A DNA stretch of 8,628 nucleotides, taken from assembly GCA_964507795.1 (NCBI GenBank), contig CAZDQV010000090.1:1-8628 (forward strand), written 5' to 3'. A model generated the notes under the pieces. That model did not search any database, was not told the origin of the DNA, and saw only the letters and a list, made by a program, of their open reading frames with translations. Shown in pieces: positions 1 to 5,759 of the stretch (positions within the stretch are counted from its first letter, which is position 1; each line of letters begins with the position of its first letter). The position numbers and the translations under genes were made by a program. The stretch is from UMGS973 sp964507795 (GTDB lineage: Bacteria > Bacillota > Clostridia > Peptostreptococcales > Anaerovoracaceae).

Positions 1-1
1 T

Positions 2-55
2 CTGGGCAGCAGTGCAAAATATGCCGGTAAAGATGCGTTTTACAATATTAAATAA
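2..55 (+). CDS. possible C-terminal tail of an upstream gene
   Basis: The frame opening at base 2 reads LGSSAKYAGKDAFYNIK and stops at TAA (53-55). Its residue make-up looks like genuine protein, unlike the alternative frame starting at base 3. I do not recognise the family from 17 residues. After the stop the same frame stays open for another 37 codons to a TGA at 167-169, so an early stop in a longer gene is possible but unproven. The gene body lies outside the window. Confidence 0.3.
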   Translation: MGSSAKYAGKDAFYNIK

Positions 56-111
56 GCCTGTAGGGAAGAGTTAAGAGGTAAAGAGTTAATAGGGAATCAA
101 TTTGAACAAGG

Positions 112-144
112 TGCAGCCTTCAGAGATGGGGGCTGTATTTATTT
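112..144 (+). terminator. possible terminator of the upstream gene
   Basis: TGCAGCC (112-118) can pair with GGCTGTA (131-137), giving seven pairs including one G-U, around a 12-base loop. An interrupted T-rich stretch (TTTATTTC) follows. It lies about 60 bases after the stop at 53-55. The T tract is weak, so this is a tentative call. Confidence 0.3.
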
Positions 145-260
145 CAGAGGATTTCCTTGTAATAGATGAAAGAACTCAAAAAAGATAAAATGGTATTCTG
201 CGAAGGAAATACGAGTGCCGCAAGATGGTTTACATCTGAATGACTCTAAAATATAAATAT

Positions 261-281
261 AACTTGGAACCAACTTGGAAC
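261..281. repeat. 11-bp tandem direct repeat
   Basis: AACTTGGAAC occurs at 261-270 and again at 272-281, separated by one C, so the period is 11 bases, about one helical turn. Two copies on the same helix face could be a binding site for a regulator of the downstream operon. The repeat lies about 45 bases upstream of the candidate -35 box at 324. It may also be chance duplication. Confidence 0.5.
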
Positions 282-323
282 TTATACTTTTTTGCGTGTA
301 TGTGAAAACAGGCTGAAAAGCTG

Positions 324-351
324 TTGAAGGGGAAATTTGAGAAATTATATT
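324..351 (+). promoter_or_regulatory. candidate promoter of the nuclease operon
   Basis: TTGAAG (324-329) and TATATT (346-351) are separated by 16 bases. They resemble the vegetative TTGACA / TATAAT boxes at four and five of six positions. A start near 358 would leave a leader of about 170 bases before the Nudix ATG at 529. No better pair is visible between here and that ATG. AT-rich DNA produces such matches by chance, so confidence is modest. Confidence 0.35.
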
Positions 352-515
352 CTGTTTGTACAAGGATATCGGTTGCATTTTAATGACGGGACAAGTAAAA
401 TGTTTTTGAACGCAAAATGAAAACAGATGCTGGAGTGGGGACATACATTACTCTGGCACTTATCTGAATCAAAGGTTTCAGCGAGAGCCCTGGCGGTAAG
501 GGAAATTAACTGGGT

Positions 516-531
516 AAAGGTAGATAATATG
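516..531 (+). promoter_or_regulatory. ribosome binding site that fixes the Nudix start
   Basis: AAAGG (516-520) lies eight bases before ATG 529. The earlier in-frame ATG at 427 has no Shine-Dalgarno sequence before it, and the Nudix fold begins right after 529. Confidence 0.6.
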
Positions 532-930
532 TTGGAAGTATCAGGTGCCATACTTGTTAACAATGGCGAGATATTGTGTGCACAGAGAAACAAAGGAAAG
601 TATGAATATGTGTCATATAAATATGAGTTTCCGGGAGGCAAGATAGAGCAGGGAGAGACGGCGGCAGAAGCTTTGCATAGAGAACTTATAGAGGAGATGG
701 AGGTTGACATCCCTATAGATTCTATGAAGCATTTTTATACGGTGGAGCATACATACCCGGATTTTAATATAAGGATGCATTGCTATATATGCAATATGAA
801 AGAGCGTCGTATAGTATTAAAGGAGCATGTAAATGCTGTATGGAAATCCTTACAAAGCATTGGAGAACTTGATTGGGCAGCGGCAGATAGGCCTGTTGTT
901 GAAGCATTAATAAAGCGAGGAGAAATATGA
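529..930 (+). CDS. MutT-like Nudix hydrolase
   Basis: The 133-residue protein is a single Nudix domain of usual MutT size. Nudix enzymes cut nucleoside diphosphates linked to another group, commonly (d)NTPs to NMP plus pyrophosphate. The Nudix box spans residues 37-59: G37, E43, then R51-E52-L53 and the metal-binding E55-E56. The glycine normally near the end of the box is glutamate here (E58), a departure from the consensus. The C-terminal LDWAAADRPVV (114-124) matches the MutT/NudG/8-oxo-dGTPase subgroup; by my alignment from memory D120 sits where base-recognising Asn or Asp is found, but substrate cannot be fixed from sequence. The start at 529 follows AAAGG and directly precedes the first strand (EVSGAIL). 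The stop overlaps the next gene's ATG (ATGA), indicating translational coupling with the helicase-nuclease. It may be a nucleotide-cleaving effector or sanitiser in that operon; general house-cleaning remains possible. Confidence 0.9.
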   Translation: MLEVSGAILVNNGEILCAQRNKGKYEYVSYKYEFPGGKIEQGETAAEALHRELIEEMEVDIPIDSMKHFYTVEHTYPDFNIRMHCYICNMKERRIVLKEHVNAVWKSLQSIGELDWAAADRPVVEALIKRGEI

Positions 931-932
931 TG
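917..932 (+). promoter_or_regulatory. ribosome binding site inside the Nudix gene end, with twin ATG starts
   Basis: GAGGAG (917-922) lies four bases before ATG 927 and seven before ATG 930. The second ATG has the better spacing, but the first gives the ATGA overlap with the Nudix stop (928-930). The two choices differ by one methionine. Confidence 0.6.
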
Positions 933-3803
933 GATATCAGTACCAATCTTGCAGCAGGTCTGGCCAATGGTTTTATTGACTGCAATATGAAATCTATTGA
1001 GAAATACAACCCAAAACTTCTTGTGAATGACTACAAAAGAGGAATGAAAGTCCTTACGAGTATAGAGAGCGAACTTAGAACGTGTGATGAGTTTTATTTT
1101 TCTGTAGCATTTATTACAGACAGCGGTGTTGTATCACTGATTAATACATTAAAAGAGCTTGAGGAAAAAGGTGTTAAAGGTAAAATCATAACGTCACAGT
1201 ATCAAAATTTTACTCAGCCGGGAGCCCTCAGGCGTCTTTTGGAATTCAAAAATATACAGTTAAAAATCGTGACAGATGAAGATTTTCATGCAAAGGGATA
1301 TATTTTTAGATACAAAGACAGCTATTCATTTATTATAGGTTCAAGCAACCTTACCCAAAAGGCGCTATCAGAGAACAAAGAGTGGAATTTAAAATTATCT
1401 TCTCTTAAAAACGGTTCTGTAATGCAGAATATTTTCAAAGAGTTTGAACGCACATTTGAAAATGCAACAGAGGTTACAGAAGGGTGGATTGAAGAATACG
1501 AAAAAATATATACACAGGTTAAAACAATAGAAAAACAAACTCCTGTAATTGCACTACAAAAAATAAATCCAAACAAAATGCAATACGAAGCCTTAAGGCA
1601 ACTTGAAGCTTTGAGGAAAGAAGGCAAGCAAAAGGCTCTGCTTATATCTGCTACAGGTACAGGCAAGACTTACTTGTCTGCTTTTGATGTCAGGAAGTTC
1701 AAAGCTCAAAAAGTGCTGTTTCTTGTGCACAGAGAAAACATAGCAAGGGCAGCAATGGAAAGCTTTAAGCGCGTGCTTGGTTATGATATCAATGCAGGCG
1801 TTTTCTCAGGAAGCAACAAAAGATTTGACTATGATTATATCTTTGCAATGGTGCAAACCATGTCAAAAGACGATAACCTGAAGCGGTTTGCTCCAGATGA
1901 CTTTGACTACATAATTATAGATGAAGTGCACAGAGCGGGAGCTCAATCGTACAAAAAGATAATAGAATATTTTAAACCTGAGTTTTTGCTTGGAATGACA
2001 GCTACACCAGAGAGAACGGATGGCTTTGATATATTCTCTCTGTTTGATTACAATATTGCTTATGAAATTAGACTGCACAGAGCACTTGAAGAAAACATGC
2101 TTGTTCCGTTTCACTATTTTGGAGTCACAGAAATATCAATAGATGGTGAGATTATTGATGACAACAGTGATTTCAATAAGCTGGTATGCGAGCAGAGAGT
2201 GTCTCATATAATAGAAAATGCTAAGTACTACAGTTGCTCAGATAACAGAATAAAAGGACTTGTTTTTTGTAGTAGAAACAAAGAGGCAAAAGAATTATCA
2301 GAGGCCTTTAACGATAGAGGATACAGAACTGTTGCATTAAGCGGAGCTGATACTGAAGAGCAAAGAGAAAAAGCTATAGAGCTGCTTGAAAGTGATGGTA
2401 ATGAACACCTCGATTATATTTTTACTGTTGATATTTTCAATGAAGGTGTAGATATCCCATCTATTAATCAGATCATAATGCTTAGGCCCACACAGTCTGC
2501 GATAATATTTGTACAGCAGCTTGGGCGAGGCTTACGAAAATATCCAGGCAAAGAGTACTTGACTGTAATAGATTTCATAGGCAACTACAGCAACAACTAT
2601 CTTGTTCCCATAGCTTTATATGGAGAACGTTCATACAACAAAGATACCATTCGCAAGCTTATAAATACGGGGAGCAGTACAATACCAGGCTGCTCGACTA
2701 TAAGCTTTGACAGGATTACCAAAGAGCGCATATATAAATCGATAGAAGAAACTAACCTTTCAACTAAAGCAGAGCTCAAAAAAGAATATGAACTTATGAA
2801 ATATCGCCTGGGCAGAAATCCTATGATGTCAGATTTCCTCGAACAAGGAGGCAGAGAACCATTTGCTTTTGTTGAATACAAAAACAAGAGTTCATACTAT
2901 GACTTTGTCAAAAGTATAGACAATGAAAACCACCCAGATATGGAACCTGAGGACAAAAGGCTTCTTGCATTTTACTCATCAGAGATACTTAACTGCAAAA
3001 GATTTGAAGAGGCTGCATTACTTGTACTTCTCAAGGCAAAACAACAGGTTAAAATTGATGAGTTTAAATCACTTGTAAATGACGGGTTTGGATATGAACC
3101 TGATGTGGAAGCTTTGTATTCTGTAGTGAATAACCTTAATGGGGAGTTTATGAAAGAGTCTGATATAGCGGCATACGATATAAAGCAGAATATATCTGTT
3201 GAAGGTGATAAAATCACTATGAACAAGGTGTATTTCGACAGGATAAATGCTGGTCCTCTTGATACATATCTTACAGATATGATTTCTTATTGCACTAAAA
3301 AAATGATGGCAGGCTTCGACAAAGATAGATTTCGCAATGGGTTTATGCTTTATGAAAAATATTCACGCAAAGATGTTTGCAGGATACTTGGATGGGATAA
3401 AAACGAAGAGTCAACTATGTATGGCTACAGGATTAAGTATAATACATGCCCGATATTTGTTACATATCATAAGAATGATGACATATCAGGCAGCACCAAA
3501 TATGAGGATTCGTTCATTAATCCAAATTGTTTTAGCTGGATGACAAGAAACCGTGTGACGTTGGAACACAGGGAGGTTGAGACAATTAGGAATTATGAAA
3601 TTTCTGGATTAAGGATGTTATTGTTTGTCAAAAAAAGCGATGGTGAAGGTACAGACTTTTACTATATGGGAGACATGGAGCCTGTTGAATTCATGCAGAA
3701 GACAATTACTGATGATAAAGGTAAGGAGCTTCCTGTGGTTAATATCATATTCAATATGAAGGATGAGGTTGAGGAGAGTATATACAATTACTTTGAGGGG
3801 TAA
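927..3803 (+). CDS. PLD nuclease / SF2 helicase / DUF3427 fusion protein
   Basis: The 958-residue cytoplasmic protein has three parts. Residues about 30-190 form a phospholipase D-type nuclease domain: H121-A-K123 of the HKD motif followed by GSSNLT (138-143), as in PLD_2-type helicase-linked nucleases. Residues about 210-560 form a superfamily 2 DEAD/DEAH helicase of the ResIII type: Walker A SATGTGKT (241-248), DEVH (332-335), TAT (358-360), FNEGVDIPS (504-512) and QLGRGLR (531-537). All core motifs are intact, so ATP-driven strand translocation is expected. Residues about 680-950 match DUF3427, recognised from YSRKDVCRILGWDKNEEST (812-830) and FSWMTRN (869-875). Only one HKD motif is visible, so the nuclease would need to dimerise, as single-HKD PLD enzymes do. 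The length fits the family. The gene is translationally coupled to the Nudix gene and followed after 22 bases by the DUF3848-like gene. Related fusions occur in mobile and defence loci, but a repair role is not excluded. Confidence 0.93.
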   Translation: MMDISTNLAAGLANGFIDCNMKSIEKYNPKLLVNDYKRGMKVLTSIESELRTCDEFYFSVAFITDSGVVSLINTLKELEEKGVKGKIITSQYQNFTQPGALRRLLEFKNIQLKIVTDEDFHAKGYIFRYKDSYSFIIGSSNLTQKALSENKEWNLKLSSLKNGSVMQNIFKEFERTFENATEVTEGWIEEYEKIYTQVKTIEKQTPVIALQKINPNKMQYEALRQLEALRKEGKQKALLISATGTGKTYLSAFDVRKFKAQKVLFLVHRENIARAAMESFKRVLGYDINAGVFSGSNKRFDYDYIFAMVQTMSKDDNLKRFAPDDFDYIIIDEVHRAGAQSYKKIIEYFKPEFLLGMTATPERTDGFDIFSLFDYNIAYEIRLHRALEENMLVPFHYFGVTEISIDGEIIDDNSDFNKLVCEQRVSHIIENAKYYSCSDNRIKGLVFCSRNKEAKELSEAFNDRGYRTVALSGADTEEQREKAIELLESDGNEHLDYIFTVDIFNEGVDIPSINQIIMLRPTQSAIIFVQQLGRGLRKYPGKEYLTVIDFIGNYSNNYLVPIALYGERSYNKDTIRKLINTGSSTIPGCSTISFDRITKERIYKSIEETNLSTKAELKKEYELMKYRLGRNPMMSDFLEQGGREPFAFVEYKNKSSYYDFVKSIDNENHPDMEPEDKRLLAFYSSEILNCKRFEEAALLVLLKAKQQVKIDEFKSLVNDGFGYEPDVEALYSVVNNLNGEFMKESDIAAYDIKQNISVEGDKITMNKVYFDRINAGPLDTYLTDMISYCTKKMMAGFDKDRFRNGFMLYEKYSRKDVCRILGWDKNEESTMYGYRIKYNTCPIFVTYHKNDDISGSTKYEDSFINPNCFSWMTRNRVTLEHREVETIRNYEISGLRMLLFVKKSDGEGTDFYYMGDMEPVEFMQKTITDDKGKELPVVNIIFNMKDEVEESIYNYFEG

Positions 3804-3825
3804 ACAGTTGGATAAAGGTAGGGTT

Positions 3826-4161
3826 ATGCAGGATGAACAAATGAAGAATGAACTTAATCAGATGCTTTATACACGTATGTCAGAGGAGTATGGGACTTTT
3901 ATTGAAAGATTGAAACATATGCCTGTAGAAGATATAATCAGGGCTTCATATGAAAAAGTTTTCAAGGAGGATATCCTTTACATTGTTGAAAACGGAGAAT
4001 TGTCCATTGGTGATATACGAGCTTTGCTAAAGGAACAATATCCTTTGGACGGATGCTATCAGAGTTTATTTGACAGGGATTTTTCGTACATGGAAGAACT
4101 GAAGCTTTGTGTTGAAAACTATGCAATGAAGATTGAAAATACAGGAATAGAGAAAGTTTAA
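3826..4161 (+). CDS. DUF3848-like small protein
   Basis: The predicted product is a 111-residue acidic, helical cytoplasmic protein with no membrane segment. It resembles the DUF3848 family of Clostridia: EEYGTFIERL (20-29), YEKVFKEDI (42-50) and PLDGCYQSLFDRDFSYME (73-90) are the pattern I recall. No biochemical role is known to me; family members occur in gut Clostridia, often near mobile or phage-like genes. ATG 3826 follows AAAGG (3814-3818) at seven bases. Two alternatives exist: ATG 3841 after AGGA, and TTG 3808 after GAGGGG (3795-3800) at seven bases. An extension back to 3763 would overlap the helicase end and add basic residues unlike the family. The gene sits 22 bases after the helicase and 18 before the HNH gene, so cotranscription is likely. 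I infer a role as a small partner or regulator of the flanking nucleases, with little direct support. Confidence 0.8.
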   Translation: MQDEQMKNELNQMLYTRMSEEYGTFIERLKHMPVEDIIRASYEKVFKEDILYIVENGELSIGDIRALLKEQYPLDGCYQSLFDRDFSYMEELKLCVENYAMKIENTGIEKV

Positions 4162-4179
4162 AATTAACAAGGGTGCAAG

Positions 4180-4899
4180 ATGAAACAAGAGTATGCATTG
4201 AAGGAACACTACAAAAATTATCTGAGAGGTGTGAGGAAACTCAGCGAGGCTTCGGTTAAGCATTATGTCGGAGGACTTTCGGCTATTACTAAAATCCTGC
4301 AAGAGAAGGGAAAGATTAAAGACTCTATATATGAAATTAATGGATTGCAAGAGTTGGGCGTAGTAAAAGATTTTCTTAGAAACGATGCAGATTTTTTGTT
4401 AAAGGATTCCGTAGGGCATAATATGTATAGTGCTGCATTGAATAACTATATCAGATTTGCACAGGGGGATGATTTTTTTACAGCGACATATTCCTTTTCG
4501 GATCTTGATAAACCAGTTGAGGCTTCCGAACCACAAATCGTGGAGGAAAGTAGATACAAAAGATCTTCAATCATAAAAACCCAATCCATCAAGGCTGCAC
4601 ATTTTATGTGTGAAGCTGATAAGAATCATGTTACATTTACAGCTAAAAGCAGCAATAAGCAATATATGGAGGCCCATCATCTGATTCCGATTACTAATCA
4701 GAAGGAATTTGAATTCAGTTTAGATATATACGCAAACATAGTCAGTCTCTGTCCGATATGCCACAGGCTATTGCATTATGGCATAGAAAAAGAAAAGAGA
4801 ATTTTGTTAGAGCAATTATATGATGACAGGTATATACGGCTGTGCAATAGTGGAATAGAAATCAGTAAGAATGGTTTTCTTGAATTGACAATGGGATAG
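4180..4899 (+). CDS. HNH endonuclease with integrase-like N-terminal domain
   Basis: The 239-residue protein combines two parts. Residues about 5-100 are helical and resemble the SAM-like core-binding domain of tyrosine recombinases (YKNYLRGVRKLSEASVKHYV, 11-30), ending in GHNMYSAALNNYIRF (79-93), a pattern I associate with McrA/McrB-type restriction proteins. Residues about 140-205 are a McrA-like HNH nuclease: EAHHLIP (164-170) with H166/H167, N186, and CPICHRLLH (191-199) with C191, C194, H195 and H199. C144 may be an additional zinc ligand; the usual first CxxC pair is reduced to this single cysteine followed by H150. All catalytic HNH positions are present, so metal-dependent DNA cleavage is expected. 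ATG 4180 follows AAGG (4169-4172) at seven bases. It lies 18 bases after the DUF3848-like gene, and its stop overlaps the ribosome binding site of the next gene. A restriction-like role targeting modified or foreign DNA is plausible but unproven. Confidence 0.9.
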   Translation: MKQEYALKEHYKNYLRGVRKLSEASVKHYVGGLSAITKILQEKGKIKDSIYEINGLQELGVVKDFLRNDADFLLKDSVGHNMYSAALNNYIRFAQGDDFFTATYSFSDLDKPVEASEPQIVEESRYKRSSIIKTQSIKAAHFMCEADKNHVTFTAKSSNKQYMEAHHLIPITNQKEFEFSLDIYANIVSLCPICHRLLHYGIEKEKRILLEQLYDDRYIRLCNSGIEISKNGFLELTMG

Positions 4900-4911
4900 G
4901 AGGTAGTGATG
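4896..4911 (+). promoter_or_regulatory. strong ribosome binding site overlapping the HNH stop
   Basis: TAGGAGGT (4897-4904) includes the TAG stop of the HNH gene. ATG 4909 is five bases after AGGAGG, while the in-frame GTG at 4906 would be only two bases away, so ATG 4909 is the start. Confidence 0.7.
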
Positions 4912-5229
4912 GATATATCGAAGTGTGACTGGAAGCTGTACATGGAGAAGGTGCCAGAGTGGCAGGAAAGATATATGGAAAGGCTTATTGATAAATATAT
5001 TGAGATGCTCAGCAGTGATGAGCCTGCCTCGGAGAAATTCTGGGTGCTCGAGAAACAGGTTAAAAGTGACAAAAGGCATCCGGGTGTGCTTATTGAGATG
5101 CGTAAATCTAAAGCTATCTATGATATTGCAAGGTTTATAATGCTTTCGGTTATCACATTTAAAGATCTTGCTCCTTTCAGTGATGAACTGAAACAGAATG
5201 TTAATGAGATTACAAGGCAGAGAGGCTGA
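4909..5229 (+). CDS. small conserved protein of unknown function ('MDISKCDW' family)
   Basis: The 106-residue protein starts MDISKCDWKLYMEKVPEWQE (1-20) and is helical, charged and soluble, with no transmembrane segment or signal peptide. From memory it belongs to a short family widespread in Lachnospiraceae and relatives that shares this opening, a SEKFWVLEK-like segment (41-49 here), and a C-terminal helix with FSDEL (90-94). Such proteins are sometimes labelled 'multidrug transporter' in databases; nothing in this sequence supports transport. Function is unknown. It is the last gene of the five-gene cluster, nine bases after the HNH stop and preceded by the strongest ribosome binding site in the operon, suggesting it is made in excess over the upstream enzymes. 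No convincing terminator follows immediately. Family members also occur away from nuclease operons, so it may be a hitchhiker here. Confidence 0.82.
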   Translation: MDISKCDWKLYMEKVPEWQERYMERLIDKYIEMLSSDEPASEKFWVLEKQVKSDKRHPGVLIEMRKSKAIYDIARFIMLSVITFKDLAPFSDELKQNVNEITRQRG

Positions 5230-5313
5230 TAGTTTGGGGGATTTCACAACTAATTGTCTGTATTTTTGTTGCCAGGTATAAATAATCTGCATATTAATAT
5301 TCAAATTTCGACA
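5230..5313. other. intergenic stretch between the nuclease operon and secG
   Basis: No coding frame is convincing here. A weak TAGTT / AACTA dyad (5230-5234 / 5248-5252) is followed by TTTTTG (around 5263), which is too poor to call a terminator. The operon may therefore end at the dyad starting at 5314. Confidence 0.4.
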
Positions 5314-5342
5314 AATAGGTGCACTAAAACCTATTGATTTTT
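5314..5342 (+). promoter_or_regulatory. inverted repeat overlapping the secG -35 box: operator or weak terminator
   Basis: AATAGGT (5314-5320) and ACCTATT (5329-5335) are perfect 7-bp arms around an 8-base loop. Five Ts follow two bases later (5338-5342). This could end transcription of the nuclease operon. However, the right arm overlaps the candidate secG -35 box, so it could equally be a repressor site. The sequence does not decide between them. Confidence 0.45.
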
Positions 5343-5362
5343 ATGCCAGTTTGTGTTAAACT
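5334..5362 (+). promoter_or_regulatory. promoter of secG
   Basis: TTGATT (5334-5339) is followed after 17 bases by TAAACT (5357-5362), with an extended -10 TG at 5354-5355. A start near 5369 would give a leader of about 24 bases with AGGAGGT at 5380-5386. The spacing, the extended -10 and the position before a housekeeping gene support it. A shifted -10, TCTAAT (5362-5367), is an alternative. Confidence 0.5.
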
Positions 5363-5392
5363 CTAATGGTTACTTATTCAGGAGGTATTAAG

Positions 5393-5623
5393 ATGAATAC
5401 TTTTTTATTGATATTACTTGGCCTGGCCAGCATAGTACTTATTGTATCCATTCTGCTTCAGTCAGGAAACAGTGCAGGTCTTTCAGGCTCCATCGGTGGT
5501 GGTGCTGAGCAGCTTTTCGGCAAAAAAAGAGCCAGGAAATACGACGCGATATTAAATAAGGTTACAACAGTAGCCGGTATTCTTTTTATAGTTCTTTCAT
5601 TGGTACTTGTTGCAATGGAATAA
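5393..5623 (+). CDS. secG: SecG subunit of the protein-export translocon
   Basis: SecG is the small accessory subunit of the SecYEG channel in the cytoplasmic membrane and assists SecA-driven export. The 76-residue product has the expected build: a first membrane helix at about 2-23, the conserved loop LLQSGNSAGLSGSIGGGAEQ (21-40) with LFGKK (41-45), and a second helix at about 56-74. The start at 5393 follows AGGAGGT (5380-5386) at six bases; an in-frame ATG at 5366 lies upstream of that site and would add nine polar residues ahead of the first helix. The gene seems to be transcribed alone from the promoter at 5334-5362 and ends before an AT-rich hairpin. In many Firmicutes secG is followed by rnr and smpB; here hppA follows instead. 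Confidence 0.95.
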   Translation: MNTFLLILLGLASIVLIVSILLQSGNSAGLSGSIGGGAEQLFGKKRARKYDAILNKVTTVAGILFIVLSLVLVAME

Positions 5624-5626
5624 TTA

Positions 5627-5675
5627 TATATATTAAATTGTTTTAAATTATTATTAATTTAATATGTGCTTTTTT
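5627..5675 (+). terminator. AT-rich terminator after secG
   Basis: TATTAAATT (5631-5639) pairs perfectly with AATTTAATA (5656-5664). The stem extends outward to about 13 pairs with two G-U (5627-5639 / 5656-5668) and is followed by six Ts (5670-5675). The stem has almost no G-C pairs, which weakens it, but position and T tract fit an intrinsic terminator. Confidence 0.5.
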
Positions 5676-5727
5676 CTATAAAAGGTATCGTTCTATAAGA
5701 ATATCTATCGTTCGATGCCTTTTATAG
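5676..5727. terminator. long hairpin between secG and hppA: second terminator or hppA leader element
   Basis: CTATAAAAGGTATCG (5676-5690) is the inverse of CGATGCCTTTTATAG (5713-5727) with one G-U pair, forming a 15-pair stem around a 22-base loop. The core GGTATCG / CGATGCC is flanked by AAAA before and TTTT after, the layout of a bidirectional terminator. The direct repeat TATCGTTC (5686-5693 and 5706-5713) and a competing hairpin ATCG-TT-CGAT (5707-5716) also lie inside, so alternative folds are possible. It ends 32 bases before the hppA start codon. I cannot place a clear hppA promoter downstream of it, so it may lie in the hppA leader. Confidence 0.55.
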
Positions 5728-5759
5728 TCGTGTGAAAAAGTGCAGAGGAGGTATTAAAA

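Larger units (their letters stand above)
145..528. other. gene-free leader region before the nuclease operon
   Basis: No reading frame on either strand looks protein-like here, and I see no tRNA or rRNA. The frame that runs into the Nudix gene from 427 lacks a ribosome binding site and its residues do not belong to the Nudix fold, so the stretch is best read as promoter plus 5' leader. It contains an 11-bp tandem repeat at 261-281 and a candidate promoter at 324-351. Confidence 0.5.

Noticed and set aside
427..528. Longer start for the Nudix gene at ATG 427
   Set aside because: No ribosome binding site precedes it, the extra 34 residues do not fit the Nudix fold, and a spaced AAAGG supports ATG 529.
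3337..3543. Plus-strand 68-codon frame inside the DUF3427 region
   Set aside because: It overlaps a well-conserved domain in another frame and shows no start signal.
927..4923. Shared MDIS opening of the helicase-nuclease and of the small protein at 4909
   Set aside because: The match is four residues with unrelated sequence after it, so it is coincidence and not a repeat.
5230..5252. Terminator directly after the small protein
   Set aside because: Only a 5-bp stem with a mismatch-prone loop, and the T run is some ten bases away, too poor to call.
4816..5304. 162-codon minus-strand open frame across the HNH end and small protein
   Set aside because: It lies antisense to two better-supported genes, has no convincing ribosome binding site, and its residues look like a shadow translation.
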